Below are positions 1-7,323 of a DNA stretch of 8,653 nt, in pieces. The stretch's first letter is position 1. Each line of letters begins with the position of its first letter. The notes under the pieces were generated by a model that was not told where the DNA came from, searched no databases, and was given only the letters and a program-made list of their open reading frames with translations. Source of the DNA: Actinomycetes bacterium (GTDB lineage: Bacteria; Actinomycetota; Actinomycetes; Mycobacteriales; Micromonosporaceae); contig JAJYSW010000134.1 of assembly GCA_021793335.1 (NCBI GenBank), forward strand, positions 1 to 8,653, given 5' to 3'. A program made the translations under genes and the position numbers.

Positions 1-189
1 GACGGGCTTCGCGACTCAGCCGCGCCGCCGGGGCCCGGGGCCCTCACCCGGCTTCGGGCCGCCTCGTGATGATGATCGCATTCCGGTGCAACGCAAGCAT
101 ACTTCACTCACTGTGGCGGTAATTCCACTGAGGATGCATGTGATCGGCGACATGACTTATCGGACTCGTGTGCGGCACGGGGCGATGGG
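1..189. other. Left flank, no supportable gene
   Basis: No reading frame here has a convincing start, ribosome site or recognisable product. Positions 30-43 are a tandem GGGGCCC repeat that can also fold on itself, and 47-58 is a small CCCG/CGGG hairpin with a GCTT loop, also enclosed by GGCCC (39-43) and GGGCC (56-60). These may terminate transcription from the tetR side or from a gene to the left. Positions about 70-175 are less GC-rich than the surroundings and hold a short CATGT/ACATG inverted repeat (137-141 and 150-154). One plus-strand frame is open from the left edge to a TGA at 67-69 and could be the last 22 codons of an upstream gene, but nothing confirms it. Confidence 0.4.
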
Positions 190-960
190 TCAGCGCCGAT
201 CCCGGTCGGCCGGGGCCTCACGGAACTCGCCCTCGGCGGTCCGGCGGTGACCGCCGCCCTCCGCACCGGCGTGGCCGGGCTCGACATGGAAGGCGACGTC
301 GAAAGCGTCGGAGGGCTCGGCCTCCCGGCGCATGAAATCGCCGATTCCGTGTTCGAGCAGCCCGAAGGCGTGTTCGGCGGTGGCGACCGCATCGGGGTAG
401 ATCTCCTCGGAGGACTCTCCGGAGTGGATGCGGTGGACGTTCATCTGGCTCAGGACGTGCTGCGTGTGCATCAGCTGAGAGGCGACCAGGCGGGCGGTGA
501 GCTCGGAGCCGCCCTCCTCCATGAGCGCCTCCGCCAGCAGCTCGGCGGAGCGGTGGCGAAGGTGCATGGCCTTGAGTGTCAGCTCGGGCGAGCGACTGAC
601 GACCCTGTGGACCCGCATCACGACCGGATGGTGATCACTCAGGCCCGTCAAGGGCTCCCGGCTTCGGAGCATCTCCATGAAGTACTGGCGCAGGGCGCCG
701 TGCGGCGTCTGCCCGACCGGCCGTTCGCGAACGATTTGAGCGGCCTCGCCGATGTGATACTTCGCTCCGGCGAGGACCAGGTCCTCCTTGGTGGGGAAGT
801 AATTGAAGACCGTGGCCTTGGAGACCTCGGCGGCCTCGGCGACCTCGGCCACGGAGACGTCGTCGAAGCCCCGTTCCTCGAATAGAGCCAAGGCGGTCTC
901 CATCAGCAAGAGCCTGGTGGCCTGCTTCTTGCGTTCTCGCAGGTTGAGCTGTCCTTCCAC
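190..960 (-). CDS. TetR/AcrR-family transcriptional repressor
   Basis: A 256-residue protein and probable local repressor of the divergent exporter operon. Residues about 8-70 form the TetR-type DNA-binding domain: an amphipathic helix (RERKKQATRLLLMETALALF), then GFDDVSVAEVAEAAEVSKAT and VFNYFPTKEDL, matching the family helix-turn-helix at about 37-61 with its characteristic FNYFPTKEDL end. Residues about 75-212 are helical and poorly conserved, as expected for the ligand-binding and dimer part. The last 44 or so residues are charged and Gly/Ala-rich, look disordered and are longer than in typical family members (about 190-220 residues). The chosen start is GTG at 958-960: it sits just before the conserved domain, and a TATAGT -10 box lies 6 bases upstream, which suggests a leaderless message. 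The same frame stays open far upstream, but that part is antisense to the exporter gene. The family is certain; the ligand is unknown. Confidence 0.93.
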   Translation of the reverse strand: MEGQLNLRERKKQATRLLLMETALALFEERGFDDVSVAEVAEAAEVSKATVFNYFPTKEDLVLAGAKYHIGEAAQIVRERPVGQTPHGALRQYFMEMLRSREPLTGLSDHHPVVMRVHRVVSRSPELTLKAMHLRHRSAELLAEALMEEGGSELTARLVASQLMHTQHVLSQMNVHRIHSGESSEEIYPDAVATAEHAFGLLEHGIGDFMRREAEPSDAFDVAFHVEPGHAGAEGGGHRRTAEGEFREAPADRDRR

Positions 961-966
961 AAATTC

Positions 967-972
967 ACTATA
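967..972 (-). promoter_or_regulatory. Probable -10 box of the tetR promoter
   Basis: On the minus strand this reads TATAGT, five of six matches to TATAAT. Six bases separate it from the GTG start at 960, so transcription should begin at or next to the start codon, and there is no Shine-Dalgarno sequence. The expected -35 position (990-995, ATTCGG) is weak, which is common in actinomycetes, and it lies inside the proposed operator. Confidence 0.6.
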
Positions 973-981
973 CCAGATCAA

Positions 982-1019
982 AATATGTACCGAATAAAAA
1001 CTTGTACCCGGTCCATATT
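982..1019. promoter_or_regulatory. Imperfect 38-bp palindrome, candidate TetR operator
   Basis: AATATGtACCG at 982-992 and CGGTcCATATT at 1009-1019 are inverted copies matching at 10 of 11 positions, separated by 16 bp, with four further symmetric pairs inside (14 of 19 pairs overall). TGTACC also occurs twice in direct orientation (986-991 and 1003-1008). The left arm covers the tetR -35 region and the right arm contains the candidate -10 of the exporter operon, so one bound repressor could block both promoters. Binding by the neighbouring TetR is inferred from position. The length would suit two dimers or a widely spaced site. Confidence 0.55.
1014..1019 (+). promoter_or_regulatory. Candidate -10 box of the ABC exporter operon
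   Basis: CATATT matches four of six consensus bases including the key second A and last T. It lies 7 bases before the ATG at 1027, which would again give a leaderless message. No good -35 is visible at 990-996. The call rests on position and AT-richness only. Confidence 0.35.
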
Positions 1020-1026
1020 CATGGTT

Positions 1027-2856
1027 ATGGTTGACGACATGCCAGAAACCCGTCCACCCGACTCGACCGGTGCGCCGCAGCGACCGCCGGATCCGCCGCC
1101 CGACCCGCCGGAGGAGACCGGCGGCCTCGTCCGGCTCCTGCGCGAATACCTCCGCCCCTACCGCCGAGCGCTCCTCCTCACCGTGGTCTTCCAGCTGATC
1201 CAGACGCTCGCGATGCTGTACCTGCCGACCTTGAACGCCGACCTGATCGACCACGGCGTGCTCCTCGGCGACACCGGCTACGTCCTCGGGCACGGCGCGA
1301 TCATGCTCGGCGCGACCCTCGTCCAGATCACCGCGGCCGGAGGCGCGGTCTTCTTCGGCGCCCGCGTCGCGATGGCACTCGGCCGCGACCTGCGCGAGGC
1401 GATCTTCGAACGGATCCAGTCCTACTCGCAACGCGAGATCGACCGCTTCGGAACGCCGTCCCTGATCACTCGCACCACCAACGACGTCCAGCAGATCCAA
1501 CTGCTGGCGGTCATGTCGCTCATGATGCTGCTGATGGCACCGGTCATGGGCCTCGGCGGGCTCGCCCTGGCACTCGGCCAGGACGTGCCGCTGTCGGCCA
1601 CGCTCCTGGTGGCCGTCCCGGTCACGGTCCTGGCGATGCTCGCCGTCATCCGCGCCATGATCCCCTCGGCCAGGGCGATGCAGAAGCGGATCGACTCGGT
1701 CAACCGAGTCATGCGCGAGCACATCACCGGCATCCGGGTCGTCAGGGCTTTCGTACGCGACCGGCACGAACAGGAGCGCTTCGGCGAGGCCAACGGCGAC
1801 CTCATGGCCGTGGCGCTGCGCGTCGGGCGCATCCAGGCGTTCTTCGGAGCCACCGCGATGGGCATCTCGAACCTGACCGCGATCGCGGTGGTGTGGTTCG
1901 CGGCCGGTCGCATCGAAGGCGGCGGGATGCAGGTCGGCTCGCTCATCGCCTACCTGAGCTATGTCTCGCAGATCCTCATGGCCGTCATGATGTCCATGGG
2001 CGTGTTCATGATGGCGCCCCGCGCCAAAGTCGCGGCCGGACGCATCCGGGAGGTCCTCGACACCGAGCCTGACCTCGCGATCCGGCCGGACCCGGTCACC
2101 GAGCTGCCCGGGTCCGGCGAACTCGAAATCAGGAACGCGACCTTCCGCTACGAAGGCGCCGAGGAACCGGTGCTGCGCGAGGTCGACCTCATCGCCCGGC
2201 CCGGCCGGACCACGGCGGTGATCGGATCGACCGGGGCGGGCAAGACCACCCTGCTGCACCTCGTCCCCCGGCTGTTCGACGTGGACGAGGGGGCCGTGAC
2301 GATCGACGGGGTCGACGTGCGGGACATGGACCGGGCCCTGATCGCCGCCACCGTCGGGCTGGTCCCCCAGCGGGCACACCTGTTCTCGGGAACCGTGGCC
2401 TCCAATCTGCGCTACGGCGACCCCGCGGCGGACGACCGGGACCTGTGGCGGGCGCTGGAGATCGCCCAGGCCGCCGATTTCGTCCGCGCCATGCCCCACG
2501 GGCTGGAGACGGCGATCGGCCAGGACGGCTCCACGGTCTCCGGCGGTCAACGCCAGCGACTGGCCATCGCCCGGGCCCTGGTCGCCCGTCCCAAGATCTA
2601 CCTGTTCGACGACGCCTTCTCGGCGCTGGACACCGCCACCGATGCGGCGCTGCGCCGGGCGTTGGCGGCCGAGACCGCCGAGGCCGCGCTCGTGATCGTG
2701 GCTCAGCGGGTCTCGACCGTTCGCGACGCGGACCGGATCGTGGTCCTCGACGCGGGCCGTGTGGTCGGCGTCGGCACGCACGAGACCCTGCTGCGAGAGA
2801 GCCCGGTCTACGCGGAGATCGCCGACTCCCAACTGTCCCTCCAGGAGGCGATGTGA
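1027..2856 (+). CDS. ABC exporter half-transporter, degenerate-site subunit
   Basis: A 609-residue inner-membrane subunit, an ABC transporter of the type I exporter (multidrug/lipid) class. After a Pro-rich cytoplasmic tail (6-28), residues about 45-335 form the six-helix membrane domain, with the family signature SLITRTTNDVQQIQ near 145-158 and ITGIRVVRAF at 233-242. The ATPase domain follows: Walker A GSTGAGKTT (400-408), VPQ Q-loop, signature VSGGQ (504-508), Walker B LFDD (526-529). The catalytic Glu is replaced by Asp529 and the switch His by Gln560. These are the changes known in the degenerate half of heterodimeric exporters such as TM287/288, so this subunit should supply the intact signature to its partner's active ATP site. 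ATG at 1027 was chosen because a -10-like box lies 7 bases before it and no Shine-Dalgarno is visible. ATG at 985, 1021 or 1039 is possible; the N-terminal tail gives no help. Substrate unknown; drug efflux is inferred from the TetR neighbour. Confidence 0.95.
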   Translation: MVDDMPETRPPDSTGAPQRPPDPPPDPPEETGGLVRLLREYLRPYRRALLLTVVFQLIQTLAMLYLPTLNADLIDHGVLLGDTGYVLGHGAIMLGATLVQITAAGGAVFFGARVAMALGRDLREAIFERIQSYSQREIDRFGTPSLITRTTNDVQQIQLLAVMSLMMLLMAPVMGLGGLALALGQDVPLSATLLVAVPVTVLAMLAVIRAMIPSARAMQKRIDSVNRVMREHITGIRVVRAFVRDRHEQERFGEANGDLMAVALRVGRIQAFFGATAMGISNLTAIAVVWFAAGRIEGGGMQVGSLIAYLSYVSQILMAVMMSMGVFMMAPRAKVAAGRIREVLDTEPDLAIRPDPVTELPGSGELEIRNATFRYEGAEEPVLREVDLIARPGRTTAVIGSTGAGKTTLLHLVPRLFDVDEGAVTIDGVDVRDMDRALIAATVGLVPQRAHLFSGTVASNLRYGDPAADDRDLWRALEIAQAADFVRAMPHGLETAIGQDGSTVSGGQRQRLAIARALVARPKIYLFDDAFSALDTATDAALRRALAAETAEAALVIVAQRVSTVRDADRIVVLDAGRVVGVGTHETLLRESPVYAEIADSQLSLQEAM

Positions 2857-4676
2857 GCACGACGCGATCGGGCGGTGCCCCGGCGAACGCCGAGGCCGCG
2901 GATTTCCGCGGCACCGCGCTGCGAATCCTTCGACTGCTGCGCACCGACCGGCTGCGCATCACCGGGGTCGCCGCCTTCGCGGCCCTGAGCGCCGCCGCGA
3001 TGCTCGCCATTCCCCTCATCCTCGGCCAGGCGACCGACCGGGTGGTCGAAGGCGTCCGAGAAGGCGGCGTCGACTACCCGGCCCTGGCGGGACTGCTCGG
3101 GACCGGCGCGGCGCTGACGGCCGTCTCGTGGCTGGTCACCGTCGGCATGGGAAGGACCATCGCGGGACTGGCGCAGCGCATGGCCTATGAGCTGCGCGCG
3201 GAGGCCGATGCGAAAGTGGCCGCACTGCCTTTGCGCTACTTCGACTCGCGGTCGAGAGGCGAGGTGCTCTCCACGGTCACCAACGACATCGACAACCTGA
3301 CCCAGACCGTCCAGCAGGTGTTCCAGCGCATCGTGTTCAGCATGCTGATGCTGCTGGGCGTGCCGGTCATGATGCTCACGATCTCACCGCTGCTGACCGC
3401 GGTGGTGCTGCTGACGGTGCCTTTGACGCTGTGGGCGGCGAAGGCCATCGGCAAACGCGCTCAGCCTCGGTTCGCCCGGCAGTGGGCGGCCACCGGCGAG
3501 GTGAACGGCCACGCCGAGGAGATGATCACCGGCCACCAGCTGGTGACGGTGTTCGGCCGCCGAGCCGGGTCGGTGGCGACCTTCAAACGCCACAACGAGG
3601 AGTTGTACACCGCGAGCGCGAGCGCGCAGTTCCTGTCCGGCCTGATCGCCCCGGCCCTGAGCTTTCTAGGATCGGTCGCCTATGTGCTGGTGGCGGTGAT
3701 CGGCGGCCTGCGGGTGGCCGCCGGGGCGATCTCGATCGGCGAGATCCAGGCGTTCATCCAATACACGATGCAGTTCTCCGGGCCCGTCCACCAGATGGCC
3801 GCGATGTCCGGCCAAGTCCAGTCGGCGGTGGCGTCGGGCGAACGGGTCTTCGCGCTGCTCGACGCCGAGGAGCAGCGTCCCGATCAGGCCGCCGCGCCCG
3901 AGGCGATGGGCACGGTGGAGGGGCGGGTGGCCTTCGAGGACGTCTCGTTCCGCTACCTGCCAGACGAACCGCTGATCGACCGCCTCAGCTTGGAGGCCGA
4001 GCCCGGGCAGACGGTCGCGATCGTCGGCCCGACCGGGGCCGGCAAGACGACCCTGGTGAATCTGCTGATGCGCTTCTACGACCTCGACGCCGGACGGATC
4101 ACCGTCGACGGCCGGGACATCGCGGAGGTGGAGCGGGAGCGGCTGCGCAGGCGCATCGGCATGGTCCTCCAGGACACGTGGCTGTTCGGCGGCACGATCG
4201 CCGAGAACATCGCCTACGGGCGGCCCGAGGCCACTCGGGACGAGGTCGCGGCCGCGGCCGCCGCGGCGCATGCCGACCACTTCATACGGACCCTCCCGGA
4301 CGGTTACGACACGGTGATCGATACCGATGAGGGCGCTCTGAGCGCGGGCGAGCGCCAGTTGATCACCATCGCGCGGGCGTTCCTGATCGATCCGTCGATC
4401 CTGATCCTGGACGAGGCGACGAGCTCGGTCGACACCCGCACCGAGATGCTGGTGCAGCAGGGCATGGTGGCGCTCCGACAGGGCCGCACGAGTTTCGTGA
4501 TCGCCCACCGGCTGTCGACGATCCGTGACGCGGACGTGATCGTGGTGATGGAGCACGGCCGAGTCGTCGAGCAGGGCGGCCACGAGGAGCTGCTGAAAGC
4601 CGAGGGCGCCTACGCCCGCCTGTACGCGGCGCAGTTCGCCCTGCCCGAAGAGGCGGCGGAGACGCCGGTCGGATGA
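2853..4676 (+). CDS. ABC exporter half-transporter, catalytic subunit
   Basis: A 607-residue partner of the preceding gene with the same layout: membrane domain at about 25-310 (including LSTVTNDIDNLTQTVQQVFQR near 139-159), then an ATPase domain. Walker A is GPTGAGKTT (392-400), the Q-loop is in GMVLQDTWLFGGT, Walker B is ILILDE with catalytic Glu521, and the switch His is His552, all canonical. The signature, however, is LSAGE (496-500) instead of LSGGQ. Paired with the first subunit's VSGGQ, this protein's Walker A/B forms the working ATP site, while its own altered signature faces the first subunit's defective Walker B. The start is GTG at 2853, overlapping the upstream stop by 4 bp (GTGA), with AGGAGG at 2843-2848. 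ATG at 2851 is in another frame. Overlap and complementary motifs imply translational coupling and an obligate heterodimer. Confidence 0.96.
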   Translation: MSTTRSGGAPANAEAADFRGTALRILRLLRTDRLRITGVAAFAALSAAAMLAIPLILGQATDRVVEGVREGGVDYPALAGLLGTGAALTAVSWLVTVGMGRTIAGLAQRMAYELRAEADAKVAALPLRYFDSRSRGEVLSTVTNDIDNLTQTVQQVFQRIVFSMLMLLGVPVMMLTISPLLTAVVLLTVPLTLWAAKAIGKRAQPRFARQWAATGEVNGHAEEMITGHQLVTVFGRRAGSVATFKRHNEELYTASASAQFLSGLIAPALSFLGSVAYVLVAVIGGLRVAAGAISIGEIQAFIQYTMQFSGPVHQMAAMSGQVQSAVASGERVFALLDAEEQRPDQAAAPEAMGTVEGRVAFEDVSFRYLPDEPLIDRLSLEAEPGQTVAIVGPTGAGKTTLVNLLMRFYDLDAGRITVDGRDIAEVERERLRRRIGMVLQDTWLFGGTIAENIAYGRPEATRDEVAAAAAAAHADHFIRTLPDGYDTVIDTDEGALSAGERQLITIARAFLIDPSILILDEATSSVDTRTEMLVQQGMVALRQGRTSFVIAHRLSTIRDADVIVVMEHGRVVEQGGHEELLKAEGAYARLYAAQFALPEEAAETPVG

Positions 4677-5082
4677 ACGCTCGGGCGAAGCCCGGTCGGC
4701 GCGGCCCGGTCCGAGAACGCCCGTCGACGGATCGGGTCGCGTGCCGCGCCGACCGAGGGCGCACGAGGAATGCGGCCGGTCCGGTGGAGAACACAGTGGG
4801 GCGGAAGAGTCCGGGCACGGCATCGCCGATCGGTCGGGGCGGATGCGTTCGCGGCAGAGGATCGCGGCGGGAAGTGGCGGCCGGGCAGCCGGTGCGTGCG
4901 CCACGGACGTGGGCACCGCTTCGCGAAGACCCGCGTTCGCTTCGAACGGCCGATGCGGCACCGTCTTTCCCTCATGACGGTGCCCCGCCCGGGCGAGGCC
5001 CGCTCCCGCTGCGGCACGGCCTTGAGGGCCGAGCGTCCCGCCCGGCGCTCTGGCGGGGGCGGATTGCCGGGGCGGCCGATGA
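4677..5082. other. Non-coding, hairpin-rich gap between convergent operons
   Basis: About 400 bp lie between the exporter stop and the stop of ykoC on the other strand. A plus-strand frame opens at 4673 with an ATGA overlap, but it is Arg-rich low-complexity sequence, passes through the terminator hairpins and runs antisense into ykoC, so I do not call it a gene. Visible structures are CGGGC-GAA-GCCCG (4682-4694) just after the exporter stop, a hairpin pair at 4934-4984, CGGGC-GAG-GCCCG (4990-5002), CGGCC/GGCCG (5017-5031) and CCCGCC/GGCGGG (5037-5057). The last ones lie 26-90 bp past the ykoC stop on its strand. I see no RNA gene or mobile element here. Confidence 0.6.
4934..4984. terminator. 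Bidirectional terminator-like hairpin pair
   Basis: CGTTCG-CTT-CGAACG (4934-4948) is a perfect 6-bp stem with a 3-base loop. It is followed by GGCACCGTC (4957-4965) and GACGGTGCC (4976-4984), a perfect 9-bp stem around a 10-base pyrimidine-rich loop. There is no T-run on either side, so these are not classic intrinsic terminators, but U-less hairpins between converging genes are the usual arrangement in GC-rich actinomycetes. They would serve the exporter operon from the left and the thiamine operon from the right. Confidence 0.6.
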
Positions 5083-5880
5083 TCACACCAGGAGTTCGAA
5101 GACGCCGAGGGCCGCGCTGGTCGCGATGGCGGCGGCCGAGACCACCACCGCGGCGGCGAGCAGGAACCAGTCGGGCCTTCGCATGCGCTGCACCCTGGCG
5201 TAGGTGCGCGGCACCTCGGAGTCGAAGCCTCGGGCGTCCATGGCCGCGGCGAGCCGGCCGGCCCGACGCATCGCCCCGACCAGGAGCGTGAACATCGTCG
5301 AGGCGAGCAGGCGGGCCCGGCGCAACGGATTGCGCCCGCCCTCCATGCCCCGGGCCCGGCGGGCGGTGATGATCTGCCGCCACTCGGCGGCCAGGAGCGG
5401 CAGCATCCGCAGCGCCGCGAGGGAACCGATGGTGAACCGGGGGGAGGTGCGCAGCTGCTGGGTGAGGGCGTCGGCCAGGTCGGTCGGGTCGGTGGTGGCG
5501 AAACCCAGCACGCCGGCCGTCGCCGCCACGCAGACCCGCAGACCGAGCGCCACGCCGTTGACCAGGGACTCCGATCCGAGTTCCATGGGCCCGAGCGACA
5601 ACAGGATCGTCCCGGTCTGCTCGGCCGCGAAGAACGCGTTGCCCGCCGCGACGGCTCCGGCCGCGAGCCACAGCCACCGCAGCCGACGGAGCAGCGGTCG
5701 CCACCGAATCCCGGTGAACGGCATGGCCGCGGCGAGCGCCGAAAGGAGCAGCAGCGGCGTCAACCAGTCGGCGGCCGCCAGCGCCGCGGTCGAGACGGCG
5801 ATGACGGCGAACAGCTTCGCCACCGGGTTGGCCCGGGCGATCGGCGCGTGCGGTCCGCAGATCGGGACGATGGTCAGCAT
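5083..5880 (-). CDS. ECF transporter T component (YkoC/CbiQ type)
   Basis: A 265-residue membrane protein that couples the ATPases to the substrate-binding S component of an energy-coupling-factor importer. Hydrophobic segments at about 22-56, 66-84, 110-127 and 238-264 fit the family. The two diagnostic cytoplasmic Arg-Gly motifs on the coupling helices are present: TARRARG (172-178) and AMDARGF (213-219). These dock into grooves on the two ATPase domains. This is the third gene of the operon: its ATG overlaps the upstream stop by 7 bp (ATGCTGA), and a GGAG lies 8 bases upstream, so it is translationally coupled to ykoD. The family is clear. The symbol rests on gene order ykoE-D-C and the TPP riboswitch. 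Confidence 0.93.
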   Translation of the reverse strand: MLTIVPICGPHAPIARANPVAKLFAVIAVSTAALAAADWLTPLLLLSALAAAMPFTGIRWRPLLRRLRWLWLAAGAVAAGNAFFAAEQTGTILLSLGPMELGSESLVNGVALGLRVCVAATAGVLGFATTDPTDLADALTQQLRTSPRFTIGSLAALRMLPLLAAEWRQIITARRARGMEGGRNPLRRARLLASTMFTLLVGAMRRAGRLAAAMDARGFDSEVPRTYARVQRMRRPDWFLLAAAVVVSAAAIATSAALGVFELLV

Positions 5881-7316
5881 CGGCTCGTCTCCGATCGGAC
5901 CCTGCCGTCCTCAAGCGCGATCTCGCGAGTGGCCAGGGCCTCCACGAAGTCGCGGTCGTGGGTGACCGCCATGATCGCGGCGCCCTCGTCGCGGATGCCG
6001 GCGGTCAGGTCCACCAGTTCGCCCCACGTGCGGCGGTCCTGGCCGAAGGTCGGCTCGTCGAGCAGGAGCGCGCCGGGCGCGGCGGCCAGTGCTCCGGCGA
6101 CCGACAGCCGCCGGGCCTCACCGCCCGAGAGCGTGTGCGGGTTGGCCTCGGCCAGGTGATCGAGGCGGAGGCGTTCGAGCAGCTCGGACACTCGGGCGTC
6201 GATCCGGTCCCGCGGCCATTTGGCGGCGTGCGGCGCGAAGGCGAGCTCGGAGCGGACGGTGGCGGTCACGAACTGGTGCTCGGGGTCTTGGAAGACCGAG
6301 CCGACGCGCGTGGCGAGCCGGTTCGCCGGGAGGCGGTGGAGCGCCGTGCGTTCGCCGCGGACGGTCGCCTTGCCGCGAGTGGGCGCGACCAGACCTCCGG
6401 CCAGGAGCGCGAGCGTGGATTTACCCGAGCCGTTCGGGCCGGTGACGGCGAGCAGTTCGCCCGACCGCAACTCGAAGTCGACGCCGGCGAGGGCGGGCCG
6501 GTCGGCCCCGGGGTGGGTCAGCGCGAGCGATTCACCGCGAAGGCGCGGCTCCCCGGGGGCGGGCCGAGGAGCGGTGGGCAGGGGGATGCCGGGGACCCAG
6601 ACGCCTTGGGCGGCGAGGGTGTCGCCGTGTTCGGCGAAGACCGCTTCGGCGGGGCCGTCGGCCAAGAGGACGCCGCCGGGGCCGAGGGCGATCACCCGGT
6701 CGACGAGGTTCAAGATGTCGGCGACGCGGTGCTCGACGACGATCAGGGTCGCGGCGGCGTCGGCCAGCGCCTCCCCGAGCGCCGCTCGGACCGATGCGGC
6801 GCCTTCGGGGTCGAGGTTGGCGGTCGGCTCGTCGAGCAGGATCAGTTCGGGGCGGCGCGCGAGGACTCCCGCGAGAGCGAGGCGCTGCTGTTCACCGCCG
6901 GACAGCGCGTGCGTCGGGTGCTCGGGCGGATACGGGAACCCGACCGCTTCGAGGGCCTCGTGGACGCGCGGCCAGATCGCCTCGCGCGGCACGGCCTGGT
7001 TTTCGAGCCCGAATGCGACGTCGTCGCCGCTGCGGGCCATGACGAGCTGAGTCTCGGGGTCTTGGAAGAGGGTGCCGACGCGGCCGCGCTGGGCGGCCGC
7101 GTCCCTGCCGTCGAGCAGGACTTCGCCGCGCTGCTCGCCGGAATCGGTGGTGAGCAGCCCGGCGAGCGCGGCGAGCAGCGTCGACTTGCCCGAGCCGGAG
7201 GGCCCGAGCAGTAGGACCCGCTCCCCCGCCTCGATGCGCAGGTCGATATCGGCGACGGCCGGGGCCCGTCGCCCGGCGTGCCGCCATGTGAAGCCGCGGA
7301 ACTCGACCGAGAGCAT
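5874..7316 (-). CDS. ECF transporter duplicated ATPase (YkoD type)
   Basis: A 480-residue cytoplasmic energising protein made of two fused ABC ATPase domains, equivalent to a covalently joined EcfA-EcfA' pair. Domain 1: Walker A GPSGSGKST (38-46), Q-loop Gln85 in FQDPETQLV, signature LSGGEQQ (138-144), Walker B LILLDEP (Glu163), His196. Domain 2: Walker A GPNGSGKST (293-301), Gln343 in FQDPEHQFV, LSGGEAR (396-402), LLLDEP (Glu421), His453. A Pro-rich linker spans about 241-262. Both halves keep every catalytic residue, in contrast to the exporter in this window. The FQDPE Q-loops are typical of ECF/cobalt-type ATPases. The gene starts 7 bp after the ykoE stop; its only ribosome site candidate, GAGG, is 13 bases from the ATG, so coupling to ykoE translation is likely. 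Confidence 0.95.
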   Translation of the reverse strand: MLSVEFRGFTWRHAGRRAPAVADIDLRIEAGERVLLLGPSGSGKSTLLAALAGLLTTDSGEQRGEVLLDGRDAAAQRGRVGTLFQDPETQLVMARSGDDVAFGLENQAVPREAIWPRVHEALEAVGFPYPPEHPTHALSGGEQQRLALAGVLARRPELILLDEPTANLDPEGAASVRAALGEALADAAATLIVVEHRVADILNLVDRVIALGPGGVLLADGPAEAVFAEHGDTLAAQGVWVPGIPLPTAPRPAPGEPRLRGESLALTHPGADRPALAGVDFELRSGELLAVTGPNGSGKSTLALLAGGLVAPTRGKATVRGERTALHRLPANRLATRVGSVFQDPEHQFVTATVRSELAFAPHAAKWPRDRIDARVSELLERLRLDHLAEANPHTLSGGEARRLSVAGALAAAPGALLLDEPTFGQDRRTWGELVDLTAGIRDEGAAIMAVTHDRDFVEALATREIALEDGRVRSETSRC

Positions 7317-7323
7317 CGTCGGG

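Noticed and set aside
30..43. Tandem GGGGCCC as a possible simple-repeat locus
   Set aside because: Only two units; expected occasionally in sequence of this GC content.
961..2832. Minus-strand frame open continuously from 2832 into tetR, giving an 880-codon reading
   Set aside because: The part beyond 960 is antisense to a clear ABC exporter gene and has the His/Gly/Asp/Arg-rich composition of a shadow frame in GC-rich DNA. Only the last 256 codons resemble a protein family.
190..4676. TetR plus exporter as a new antibiotic self-resistance system
   Set aside because: No biosynthetic gene is in the window, and TetR next to a heterodimeric exporter is a common actinomycete arrangement.
4673..5203. 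Plus-strand 176-codon frame overlapping the exporter stop as ATGA
   Set aside because: Arg/Pro-rich low-complexity protein, no family resemblance, crosses the terminator hairpins and runs antisense into ykoC.
5874..5880. Seven-base overlap of ykoD and ykoC as a possible frameshift or assembly error
   Set aside because: Both proteins have normal full-length ends and a GGAG lies before the ykoC start; this is ordinary translational coupling.
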